From: Atherinomorus stipes | Taxonomy: Eukaryota; Chordata; Actinopteri; Atheriniformes; Atherinidae | Reading direction: 5' to 3' | NCBI GenBank assembly: GCA_023101725.1 | Contig: JALJCO010009084.1 | Location: 62,001 to 126,000 of the forward strand | Length of the DNA stretch: 64,000 bases | In this document: positions 12,979 through 23,159 of the stretch, in pieces | Layout of the letters: the number at the start of each line of letters is the position of its first letter | How positions within the stretch are numbered: the first letter of the stretch is position 1 | Notes under the pieces: generated by a model | Seen by the model: the letters and a program-made list of their open reading frames with translations, nothing else | Databases searched by the model: none | Told to the model about the DNA's origin: nothing | Translations under genes and position numbers: made by a program

Positions 12979-13365
12979 ATGGCTCAATCCAAGTCTCGAT
13001 GTTGCTGCTCTGTTCCATTGTGTACATCTAATAAACATCGCCAGCCGTAGCTAAGTTTTCATGGATTCCCGACTGAAAAGACACTAAGGAAGAAGTGGAT
13101 GAAAGCGATTTTTCGGAGTGAAGGACCGAAACTTAAAATAAAACAAGGTTGCACGTATGTCTGTAGTCGGCACTTCAATGATGCAGACTACACTACAGCT
13201 AGCGTTGGCAAGCTCGCGTTAGCTGACGTTACCAACTTTTCACTTGTGAAAACATACAAGCGTCTGAAAACTGGGTCTGTTCCCCCCCCCCGTTTCCAGT
13301 GGAACAACTGGGGACTGCCAAAAAAAGGAGACGCTTTCAGATGCTTGTGTGTTTTCAGCCGCTAG
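12979..13365 (+). pseudogene. THAP zinc-finger domain, broken
   Basis: From the ATG at 12979 the frame begins MAQSKSRCCCSVPLC and continues to an in-frame TAG after the 'KHRQP' segment. After the stop the same frame goes on through FHGFPTEKTLRKKWMKAI and reaches CTYVCSRHFNDADY. This is the C2-CH THAP pattern: an N-terminal Cys pair, a central Trp, and Cys-x2-His followed by Phe. THAP is a DNA-binding zinc finger of P-element transposases and their domesticated relatives. The stop codon lies between the two halves of the zinc site, so the copy is dead unless read through. The sequence after the CSRHF box decays into repeat. No catalytic domain follows. Confidence 0.75.
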
Positions 13366-13722
13366 CCTGCCAACACGACTGTGCAGACTGCCGGCTACAA
13401 ACAAACGTGTGTCGTTTTGTTATAAAGTTCGGTCCTTCACCGTGGCGAATCGGTCGTTTTGATCCACTTCTTCCTTAGCATCACTTCAGTTTGGAATGAA
13501 AACTTGGCATTGGCGTTTACCCGATTTACAACGTTTAACAGAGTAGTAGCTGGCGGACTAGTGTTAGCAGGTTAGCATTAGCCAGCTCGATAACATGCCT
13601 AACTTTGTGCGGCTGAAAACACACAAGCATCTGAAAGCGTCTCCTTTCTTGGCAGTCCCCAGTTGTTCCACTGGAAACGGGGGGGTACAGACCCGATTTT
13701 CAGATGTTTGTGTGTTTTAAGA
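13248..13722. repeat. Inverted repeat arms inside the THAP element
   Basis: The arm at 13248-13366 (containing 'gtttccagtggaacaactgg') recurs reverse-complemented at 13605-13722 ('ccagttgttccactggaaac'). Two further copies of a THAP-derived piece, 'ttgatccacttcttcctta', lie at about 13455 and 13865, inverted with respect to the THAP frame at 13080. The arrangement implies inverted duplication of the left end. Confidence 0.75.
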
Positions 13723-14468
13723 CGCACAATGTTAAGCATGTCAGTAAACGCTAGCTGGCTAATGCTAGCATGCTGTGAAGTGCCGGTGTTGTGCCCCACC
13801 GGCGACAAACAAACGTGTGTTTTATTATAAAGTTCGGCCCTTCACCGCGGCGAATCGGTCGTTTTGATCCACTTCTTCCTTAGTATCATTTCAGTCTAGA
13901 ATGAAAACTTAAGTATGTTTGGAGTTTATCCGATTTAAACAGTATAACAGAGCAGGAACGGCTGTCGGTAACATGGCCCGGAAGAGGAAGTGCCAAAATC
14001 CGGGAACTTCCGGTAAGCGTGATAATCCCCTATTCGTCAGATCATGTCATTCACCAACGAATAGTCGAATCATGTTTTGTTTTGTTCCCCCTTCTTGATT
14101 CATAATCGTCTTTTCCTGCTCCAGAGAAAGAGCTGGAACACCTCATTAAATAAATTCAAATGTTTTTTTATTTGTTGTTTTTTTGTCTGTTTGTTTTGTT
14201 TGTATTTTTGATTAACAATTTAAAGTCAGGAAAGAAAATTAAAAAAGGGTGTTGACAGTCTGTGCGCAGCAGTCAAACATATACAGAGGAATTACAATAG
14301 AATAACCTTCACTGAATAAATAAATCAATTACACAACAATAAAAAAATAGACTCATAACGAAGTACAAAGTTATATCCATGTAAAATGGAAAGTAAAAGT
14401 TAGAATCTGCACAGCAGAAAGCCAATGAACAGGAGAGGTGCTTCTCGCTTCGGTAGCCTCTTAAACCC

Positions 14469-14494
14469 CAAGGTCCCCCAATTGGGGGACCTTG
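14469..14494. repeat. Perfect 26-bp palindrome
   Basis: The sequence centred on AATT with arms CAAGGTCCCCC / GGGGGACCTTG is perfectly self-complementary over 26 bases. It would form a stable cruciform or hairpin. It lies within the THAP element and no function is evident. Confidence 0.8.
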
Positions 14495-14999
14495 AGACCT
14501 CACTGCAGCAAAAGACGCACAATGTTGCACTAATTATGCAGCAATGTAGCCATACCATACATCAAATTAAACAGGAGAAACTGTGCTACAAGCACATAAG
14601 TCATTTTAACATACAGCAAGCAAATTAATGTTTAAATATCAAAATCTAAATAAGGTCAGAGCGTCCACCCACTCTGCACATTTCCATCGCTACCTCTCTG
14701 ATACTTCATGGTAGACAAACAAATAGTATATCATATGAAAGCTAAGATCCTGACGATTTCAACAGTACCACTATTATTTCTCTACGACAAAAACTCAGTG
14801 AACCAGCAGCCAAAGAATACAAACCTAAACAACCGCTTACTTAGAATGACTAACAGAAATTCTGTCTTACACACTTGAACAAAAGTCCCAAGTGTTCCCT
14901 TTATTATGACACCAAAATTACTCAAATAGACCTTGTACTGTAGATGCAGAGATATACTCTATTCATTTGGGGTATGTCATTTTCAAGCAGACACCTTAA

Positions 15000-15330
15000 A
15001 AAGAGCTATAGAGCTTAAGAGGCAATAAAGCCGACAGGAGAATCTGCTCTGGATGGCGGAGTGGAGGTGGAGGGAATGTGCAGAACATCACAGCCATGAT
15101 TATTCCACAACTTGCTGGAATAGTGCAGCATCTTCTCCTGGCATCTCCACCGTTCAGGAGCCGCTCCACATGTGCACTCAACAGCTGACGCAGTTCAGGA
15201 CAAAGATAAAAGCGCTGCTCTGGAGTCTGATATCAGCCGCAGGCTTCATGATTCAGGACATCATGGTTCTTAAAAACGCGTTCTTTCCTGATATAATCTG
15301 AATAATCCTCCAGCAGTGCCAGCATCCATC
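15000..15330 (-). pseudogene. Unassigned minus-strand coding relic inside the THAP element
   Basis: On the minus strand from about 15325 the translation reads LLEDYSDYIRKERVFKNHDV, is interrupted by one stop, and continues through TPEQRFYLCPELRQLLSAHV to about 15000. Its charged, helical composition looks protein-like compared with the flanking DNA, but I recognise no family. It could be a transposon exon, a captured host exon or chance. It runs opposite to the THAP frame. Confidence 0.25.
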
Positions 15331-15486
15331 TTCAGCATTACGCACGGGAGTACTGTAGACACGGTGTTCATGTCTGTCAGACTTTTTCCACCTTGACAGA
15401 CTGATGCTGTAAATCAGTGGAAGAAACTACAACCATGATGATGATGTGACAGGTGAGGGTCCTTCATCATGTCTCTGGCTACTTGG

Positions 15487-15572
15487 TCATAGAGACGTCG
15501 CTTTGTCTGAGTGGTCAGCACGTGCGACTCAGTCGGCAGACTGCGGTTTAAACCCGCCTGCCCGGCTCATCT
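15487..15572 (+). repeat. tRNA-like segment
   Basis: The segment 'gtcgctttgtctgagtggtc' resembles a tRNA-Leu/Ser 5' half with an A box (GAGTGG). About 45 bases on, 'ggtttaaaccc' stands in the B-box position. Pairing of a full cloverleaf is poor, so it is a tRNA pseudogene or SINE head rather than a functional tRNA. Confidence 0.35.
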
Positions 15573-15731
15573 TGCCTTATGCCACACTGATAGTAACAGA
15601 ATTATTCCGCTGCTAACAGACCTATAACATGAATTATTTAAAGGACAAATGAATATTGTGTAAAAATCAAACATTCAGCACCCTCCTACTGCAGGATGGT
15701 ATGATTTTTGCTTGGTAACCAAGGTTTGCTT

Positions 15732-16063
15732 GGGGCGACAGTGGCTCAGGTGGTAGAGCAGGTCAGCCAATGATCGGAGGATCGGTGGTTCGAATCCCGA
15801 TATGTCGTTGTGTCCTTGGGCAAGACACTTAACCCCCCTTGCATGAATGTGTGTGAATGTGCCGGTGGTGGTCGGAGGGGCCGTAGGCTCGAAATGGCAG
15901 CCACGCTTCCGTCAGTCTGTCCGAGGGCGGCTGTGGCTACATACATAGCTTACCATCAACAAGAATGAATGAGGAGTGAATGAATAATGGATCTACTGTG
16001 AGTGCTTTGAGTTCCTGGATAGGAAAAAAAGTGCAATATAAATCTAATCTATTATTATTATTA
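15732..16063 (+). mobile_element. tRNA-derived SINE
   Basis: The head 'ggggcgacagtggctcaggt' with 'ggttcgaatccc' downstream gives Pol III A and B boxes. The body includes 'tccttgggcaagacacttaa', shared with many fish SINEs, and the tail ends in (ATT)n. It is inserted inside the THAP transposon, so it is younger than that element. Confidence 0.85.
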
Positions 16064-16166
16064 ACCAAATGCTGCGACTATTCGACCTAGAGACTAGCAG
16101 TCGAAGCCCAGTTCTGGAGACGAATCGTTGAATCGTCGACTATTCGGGGACACCCCTACTGTTTTG

Positions 16167-17220
16167 ATCTCAAATCTCTTTTTTGGTTTCAAATATATTC
16201 TATTTATTTGATTAAAATGATAAAGAAACAAAATTCTCTCCATAGATAACTGCAACAGGCACACATGCAGGTAGAAATTTCTCCTTAGCACCCTGAGGTA
16301 TGAACTTTGTGTGGTGTTCAATTGAAGAAGGTGTGTGTCGGAAGTGGGAGCTCAGATCAACGTAATCGTACGGTGGAGAGCTGCCAGCACGAAGCAGCCT
16401 TATACAACAAAACAACAAACTACTGTTTAAGTAAGCAGCAGACAGCATGAATTCTATGTCGGGTTGGTGAGATGAATCCGACTTTCTGAGCTGAAGATCC
16501 GATTTCATGGAGGATTGTGACTGCAGCTCTGACTTGGAGTTAGGAAATTCCGACGCTGGTGTATAATTTAAACGCACCATTAGTCGAAACACAAACACCG
16601 GGCTCTCAGTGCGCACTGCTTTAGCTGCCCCCCCCCCCCGATCCACGTGTTACCAGCACATTAACACAGGAGACGTTGCTGCTTAATGAGCTTTTGTTCA
16701 ACTACAGGACTGAGTTCTTCTGACACTCGGCAGATATGTGATGTCATGTTTTTGTTTGTTTTGCATGTTCATAAAGGCTGAAGTGTTTGGACCATCGTCT
16801 GTTCTGTGCTGTAATTAGAATATGTAGGCAGGCAGACTGTAAACTGCAGGTTTCCCAGCATGTATTTGGCACAGGGGGTCCACCTAGTCTCCCCCACCAC
16901 CTAAACCAAGTGAACATCTTAAAGCTTTTTAAAAGCATTATATTGATGGTGATCCTTGGTGGTCTGGCAGAGTTCACAGATACAAGAACTACATGAGAAA
17001 CTCAGACCAAGAACCACATTTTTTCACATTTCAGATAATCATCAATATTACACTATTTAGACAATCACGTGTATATATTTACCTTGAAAATATGATTATG
17101 TCAAAAAGAAAATGATTCACTGAGGTCCTCTGACAAAGAACAATAAATACGCTTTCACATTTCAGATAATCATTACCCTATTTAGACTAACATGCCTTTT
17201 ACATTAATGTACATTTACTG
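16167..17220. other. Non-coding stretch
   Basis: No recognisable gene. A run of Cs at 16629-16639 and ordinary AT-rich sequence are the only features. Words such as 'tttcacatttcagataatca' occur twice (17020 and 17155), suggesting a small local duplication. Confidence 0.4.
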
Positions 17221-17714
17221 TACAGTCATCCTCAAAATTATTAATACCCTCCCATTAAATGGAAAAAAAAATCAGCTTTTAGTAAAATAAGCTGTAATTA
17301 AACAAAGTAATCCTTAAAAAATATTATGAGCATCATGACATTGATTTTTAATTGTGATTGAACAGAAATCTTGAAATAAATAAATGAATAAAACAAGTAA
17401 AAAAGCATGATGTGGTTCCTGAACTAAAATTTTGAGACAATCACTGTAATCAGGTGTTTTCTGCAACGTCCAATCAGACGTCTGCACCTGTTGACAGGTA
17501 TGTTGGTCCATGTTCATGAGCAAGGTGCTGTTATATGTTTCGGACAATTTTGTTTTTTATTACTATAATTCCATTAAACTGAAATTCAATAAAACATTTT
17601 GTTTCACAAAATTTTATTTAGTAATTCTTTGTTTCTTTTAGTTTGTTATTTTAATAATATTGTCAATTTAGCATTTTCTTTCATTGGAGGGTATGAATAA
17701 TTTTGAGCACTGTA
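17221..17714. mobile_element. Tc1/mariner-type MITE, family T, copy 1
   Basis: The element starts after TA with CAGTCATCCTCAAAATTATT and ends with the inverse of CAGTGCTCAAAATTATTCAT, again followed by TA. The interior includes 'cgtccaatcagacgtctgca' and 'caggtatgttggtccatgtt', which recur in three further copies (about 29000-29402 inverted, 30500-30760, 41725-42213). There is no transposase frame. Confidence 0.8.
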
Positions 17715-18179
17715 TTTACCTGTAAAGTTGATAGTGTCCTTATTCTACTAACAAAATGTATTTTTTCATAGGCCTAATCTTTTAATATATTGCCATGAAA
17801 CCAAAATTGAAAAATAAATGAACTGACAGGCATCTTAAAATTCGTCATGTCTAATGATAAACATGCTTTCTGATGGGCATCTGAGGAAGAAACAACAAGC
17901 TTCTTGCGAGACTTTAACCCGGTTCTACAAATATTAAGTCTTATGTGATAATTACTATACCACTACAACTTCAGAATATTCAAGGGAAATGCATATTTAT
18001 CACCTAAAGTTTGCATTATAATGGACAGTGAGTTGCAGAGTCGACCGCTTTAAGATGGCGCCGCCGTCGGACGTCAGCCTGCTGTGAGTCCACAGTACCG
18101 TGTCCAGTCTAGTGTTATATAAGTCTGTGGTCATGACAACCTGATTAGCTCTGCAGCTGTGTGGAGAAATGATGAATGA
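17715..18179. other. Non-coding spacer
   Basis: AT-rich sequence without coding signal. 'aagatggcgccgccgtcgg' at 18052-18070 is a small GC-rich island just before the minisatellite. Confidence 0.4.
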
Positions 18180-19378
18180 GACTGATATTAGACTGATACC
18201 AGACTAGTATCATACTGGTATCAGACTGATATAAGACTGGCATGTAACTGGTAAAACACTGATATCAGACTGACATGTAACTGGTAAAACACTGATATCA
18301 GACTGACATGTAACTGGTAAAACACTGATATCAGACTGACATGTAACTGGTAAAACACTGATATCAGACTGACATGTAACTGGTAAAACACTGATATCAG
18401 ACTGATATGTAACTGGTAAAACACTGATATCAGACTGACATGTAACTGGTAAAACACTGATATCAGACTGACATGTAACTGGTAAAACACTGATATCAGA
18501 CTGACATGTAACTGGTAAAACACTGATATCAGACTGACATGTAACTGGTAAAACACTGATATCAGACTGACATGTAACTGGTAAAACACTGATATCAGAC
18601 TGACATGTAACTGGTAAAACACTGATATCAGACTGATAAACTGTAACTGGTAAAACACTGATATCAGACTGACATGTAACTGGTAAAACACTGATATCAG
18701 ACTGACATGTAACTGGTAAAACACTGATATCAGACTGACATGTAACTGGTAAAACACTGATATCAGACTGAACATGTAACTGGTAAAACACTGATATCAG
18801 ACTGAACCAACTGGCATGTAACTGGTAAAACACTGATATCAGACTGACATGTAACTGGTAAAACACTGATATCAGACTGACATGTAACTGGTAAAACACT
18901 GATATCAGACTGACATGTAACTGGTATAACACTGATATCAGACTGATACCAGACTAGTATCATACTGGTATCAGACTGATATCAGACTGATATGTAACTG
19001 GTAAAACACTGATATCAGATTGACATGTAACTGGTAAAACACTGATATCAGACTGATATCAGACTGACATGTAACTGGTAAAACACTGATATCAGACTGA
19101 CATGTAACTGGTATAACACTGATATCAGACTGATACCAGACTAGTATCATACTGGTATCAGACTGATATCAGACTGATATGCAACTGGTAAAACACTGAT
19201 ATCAGATTGACATGTAACTGGTAAAACACTGATATCAGACTGATACCAGACTAGTATCATACTGGTATCAGACTGTATCAGACTGGCATGTAACTGGTAA
19301 AACACTGATATCAGACTGATACCAGACTAGTATCATACTGGTATCAGACTGATATCAGACTGACATGTAGCTGGTAAA
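18180..19378. repeat. 33-bp minisatellite, about 36 units
   Basis: The unit is 33 bases: ACATGTAACTGGTAAAACAC followed by TGATATCAGACTG. Most units from 18240 to 18930 are nearly identical. From 18930 on they alternate with a degenerate block built on 'ataccagactagtatcatac'. Because 33 is a multiple of three, frames stay open on the minus strand for up to 240 residues with an 11-residue period. These open frames are a by-product of the repeat and are not evidence for a gene. Confidence 0.95.
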
Positions 19379-20880
19379 ACTTCTTCACTTCACTTCTTCA
19401 GCCTTATGCTACAACTTCTTCAACTTTTAGCCTTTGAGCATTATTGTTCAACTTCTATAGCATTATAGTTTAGGGTCTTCAGCATAACAGCATTCACACC
19501 AGTTGTTACGGAGTAACAACTTTTTCTAGTTATTATTATTATAAATTTAAACTAAAATATAAAAAAATCAGTGAGTCATTTTACTAAATTACAATTTAGT
19601 AAATTTTTTATTTATTGTTACTTTTTCAGTTTCTTGTTATTTAAGTTGTGAATTAAGCCTTTTCTTTAAGGGGGGTGGAAACTTTCCAGCAAAACTGTAT
19701 ATTACACAGCCTATATTTTATGATTTTGTAGATGATGTATTGGTTTTAAATGATGCTTTAACTTATTTGACAAACACATAATCCTGCATGATTTCCCTCA
19801 GGGGAAATTTAAACAGTTTTTCATTAAAATCTTGACATGATGTCTGATATCAACTGATGCCGATCTCAGCAGACAATTGTGAGGTTGTATCTCTCATATT
19901 CTGAGAGATACAACTATATTCTGCTCCGAGAACAAAGATCTCCAAATCTCTGTAACTCAGCCAGAGGAGTTCATGTTGGACATTCACACACTCACTCGTG
20001 TGCATGTTGCTTCGCGTCATGCTAGCCATTATGAAACCGCTGTAACCCACGGCTTCTCATGGCTTCTCAGGGCTTTCTGCTTTATTATTGTCTCTCTTTT
20101 ATTGTATTATCTTCATTTTTATATTGCTGTCCAGTTTCTATGAAAAGATGACAACATTGTTTCACAGATTTTCACACACGGCCATCTTTGGGGTTTCCAG
20201 AGGATGAAAATATCCAGGAGCAGCAGCTGTTTTCCAGCCAGTCTTTCCAAACACGTCATACTTGTTCAGTTTTTTCTTTTTTCTATTTGTACTGTCATGA
20301 ACTTTAACCTTTAAAGGGTTAAAGGTGGAAACATCACCACGTCTGCTCAGTGAGACAAAACTCTCCAAACAAACAGTCAACTTTTTAAGAAACTGTCGAT
20401 TATCTGGTGGGCTAATTATGGCCCGGGGTCCCCAGCTGCACACTGCCATTTTTTGTGAAGAACTTTTTATTGAAAGACTGCGAGTGAACAAACATCCATA
20501 CAACTTTAATTAACATTATCTGTTTGTTTTTGTTTTTTTTAAGTGGATTGAACATGAAATAGTAGAATAGTTTTGTTTTTATTTTGTTGTTTCTTTTTCT
20601 TTTGTTGCAGGAGATAGAAAAGGAGCAAAGTTGTTTTTCATGTCTATTATTTGTTGTATTTTTTTGTTTGTTTTAGCAGTTTTAAGCATTAAACAATAAT
20701 CAGAGGAATAGATCTGTTTGTTCATTCCTGTGGTTAAAGCTGTGAATTTTCATTTATCTAGATACATTTTTAAACACAGTAAAAAGTTAACGAAAAAGAA
20801 AGCAATTGAACATTAAATATAGTTTTTTTTTTATTGATTTTTATTTATTGATTTTTTTTTTTTTTTTTAAAGGTAATAGG
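19379..20880. other. AT-rich non-coding stretch
   Basis: No gene is recognised. It contains T-runs (20820-20870) and AT-rich filler. A frame at 20162-20503 on the minus strand has no recognisable domain. Confidence 0.5.
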
Positions 20881-20883
20881 ATA

Positions 20884-22210
20884 GTCCGTCCGTCCGTCCA
20901 TCTTCTGCCGCTTAGCCGAGGTCGGGTCACGGGGGCAGCTGCCTAAGCAGGGAAGCCCAGACTTCCCTCATCGCTCCCGACCCGGAGAGGACACTCCACC
21001 CTTTTCTGGGTGAGGACCATGGTCTCAGATTTGGAAGTGCTGATTCTCATCCCGGTCGCTTCACACTCGGCTGCAAATCGCTCCAGCGAGAGTTGGAGGT
21101 CACGGTCCAGTGACGCCAACAGATGCCCCCCATCTGCGAAAAGCAGAGACCCGATCCTGAGACCACCAAACCAGGTGGTCTCAGGGGTCCTGATGCAGGT
21201 GGACATGTGGACACTCTTATGCCTGAACATGGTGTTCGTTATGGAAAATCTATGATGAGCACAGAAGTCCAACAACAAAACACCACTCGGGTCCAGATCA
21301 GGGGGGCTGTTCCTCCCAATCACGCCCCTCCAGGTTCCACTGTCGTTGCCCATGTGAGGATTGAAGTCCCCCAGCAGAACGATGGAGTCCCCAGATGGAG
21401 CGCTTTCCAACACACCATCCAAGGACTCCGGAAAGGGGGGGGGGGGGGTGCTCTGAACTGCCGTTCGGTGCATAAGCACAAACAACAGTCAGGACCCGTC
21501 CCCCCACCCAGAGGGGGAGGGAGACTACCCTTTTGTCCACTGGGGTGAACCCCAATGTACAGGCGCCGAGCCGGGGGGCAATGAGTATGCCCACACCTGC
21601 TCGGCACCTCTCACCGGGAGCAATTCCAGAGTGGAACAAGGTCCAGCCCCTCCCCAGGATGGTGTTTCCAGAGCCCGAGCTGTGCGTCGAGGTGAGTCCA
21701 ACCATATCTAGTTGGAACTGCTCAAAGTCGGGCACCAGCTCAGGCTCCTTTCCAACCAGAGAGGTGACGTTCCACGTCCCTAGAGTTAGCTTCTGCTGCT
21801 TCCCCCGCCCGCCACCCAACTCACAGTGCACCCGACCCCTATGGGCACTCTCGCGGGTGGTGGGTCCACAAAAAGGGGGGGCCCATGTGAACCTTTCGGG
21901 CTGAGCCCGACCCGGCCCCGTGGGCAGAAGCCCGGCCACCAGGCGCTCGCCTCCGTGCCCCACCTCCAGGCCTGGCTCCAGAGGGGGGCCCCAGTGACCC
22001 GCATCCTGGCGAGGGACACTTGGCTCCGATGATGTTTTTCTCCATTAGCGATGTTTGGGCTGCGCTTTGTCTGGTCCCTCCCCTAGTAACCTGTTTGCCA
22101 TGGGTGACCCTACCAGGGGCATAAAGCCCCAGACAACATAGCCTCTAGGATCCTCAGAACACGCAAACCCCTCCACCACGATAAGGTGGCAGCCCAGGAG
22201 GGGGGATAGG
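20884..22210 (-). pseudogene. RTE/Rex3-like LINE, internally deleted
   Basis: Reading on the minus strand, 21960-21240 encodes an APE-type endonuclease: LTLGTWNVTSLVGKEPELVP, then [12 protein letters not shown] and [12 protein letters not shown], split over two frames. It then jumps directly to the end of a reverse transcriptase, [20 protein letters not shown] and [20 protein letters not shown] (21165-20990). The catalytic FADD box reads FADG, so the enzyme would be inactive. The body of the polymerase is missing. The 3' end 'cctcggctaagcggcagaag' followed by (GGAC)n is typical of Rex3/RTE elements of fish, but that clade assignment is tentative. Confidence 0.85.
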
Positions 22211-22335
22211 ACAGTAGGAAAGATAAAGGAGAGGTGAGGGTAAAGGTAAAAGTAAAGGATGAAGTAAAAAGACCCACCGGGCACTAGAGCTGGTTCTTGG
22301 TTGAAAATAAAGAGTTGTAGTCTGGATGTCAGCAA

Positions 22336-22560
22336 AGGATTGTCACTGGAGTAGCACCATTAAAGGTACTGCTGTTTTACTCTTAAGACTACAGTTTGTA
22401 CCTTATAAAGACCACTACTATACTCCTGTGGGTGTCTGGTCTTTATAAGGTATTCCTGCACTTCTGAGGTCAGCAGCAGAACCTTTGAGGGAACCACCCC
22501 AGTGAGAATCATTTATACCTCTACAGGTACAATTATCTGTAACATCTATATGAACGTCAA
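22336..22560. repeat. Degenerate relative of the following MITE
   Basis: Words such as 'ggattgtcactgg' and 'accttataaagac' echo the interior of the element at 22615-22868. Clear termini are not visible. Confidence 0.4.
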
Positions 22561-22614
22561 TGTTCCAGAGATGCATCTCAGATATTAGATGTTTTCTGTT
22601 GAACTAAACAGCCA

Positions 22615-22868
22615 CACTCTCAGAAAATAAAAATCTAATTGTCTCTTTAGGGGTACAAAGGATTGTCGCTGGGAGGGAACCCTCAATGGTACATTGTACC
22701 CTTAACAGATCAGTTCATACCTTATAAGGACAAATACTGTTCCTCAGGGACTATCTGGTCCTCTGAAAGTACAGACCGCACTGTTGAGGATACAACAGTA
22801 GTACCTTTGAGGGTACCATCCTAGTGGCAATCCTTTATAACCCTAAAGTACTTTGATTTCTGAGAGTG
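22615..22868. mobile_element. 254-bp MITE with CACTCTCAGAAA termini
   Basis: The left end CACTCTCAGAAA is matched at the right by its near-perfect inverse (TTTCTGAGAGTG). Internal words ('ggattgtcgctgg' and 'gtggcaatccttt') are also inverted with respect to each other. It is a fish-type non-autonomous DNA transposon. Confidence 0.8.
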
Positions 22869-23159
22869 AAAACTATACAGACAGATATCAGCAAATCAAT
22901 TTGGACGTCTCTTTAACATCTTCTCAACCAAGAAGTGCCCAGTGGGGGTGAAAGGAAAGAGATAAGGGGAGAAGGTAAATTAATTTAAGACTTAACTAAT
23001 GAGATAATATGGTCAGAGTTAGAATTGGACTAAGGTGAGAAGAAACTTCTCCAGATCTGGAGGAGTTGCTTAGCCGTCTGACCTCAGTGTGGGGATGAAA
23101 TTACTCCACGATCTTAGAAGATGAGGAGGAGATTTCTTCCTGTTTGAGGAAGATGTTTC
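22869..23159. other. Region downstream of the coiled-coil gene
   Basis: About 290 bases following the stop codon of the minus-strand gene. I see no minus-strand AATAAA or ATTAAA here, so the transcript end cannot be placed. Confidence 0.4.

Larger units (their letters stand above)
12872..16158 (+). mobile_element. 3.3-kb THAP-bearing transposon (P-like or hAT-like) with exact 8-bp target duplication
   Basis: The element starts TAGGGTGTCCCCGACTA and ends with the inverse of TAGGGGTGTCCCCGAATAG. CTGTTTTG flanks it exactly at 12864-12871 and 16159-16166. Eight-base duplications are made by both P and hAT elements; the enclosed THAP domain favours a P-like origin. The left 1.2 kb is a large imperfect palindrome: 13248-13366 is inverted at 13605-13722, and the words around 12910-12950 are inverted around 13990-14035. 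The right part holds a tRNA-like segment, a SINE and an unassigned minus-strand frame. No DDE transposase core was recognised. Confidence 0.75.

Noticed and set aside
15732..15800. Functional tRNA gene
   Set aside because: A and B boxes are present but the sequence continues into a SINE body and tail.
18210..18963. Long minus-strand frames with 11-residue repeats (QSDISVLPVTC type)
   Set aside because: They exist only because the 33-bp minisatellite unit is a multiple of three; several frames of the same strand are open at once and there is no promoter or domain.
18180..19378. Possible CRISPR array
   Set aside because: Units are contiguous without unique spacers, no cas genes exist, and the window is vertebrate DNA.
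21123..22045. Several plus-strand proline/glycine-rich frames
   Set aside because: They are antisense shadows of the LINE endonuclease region.
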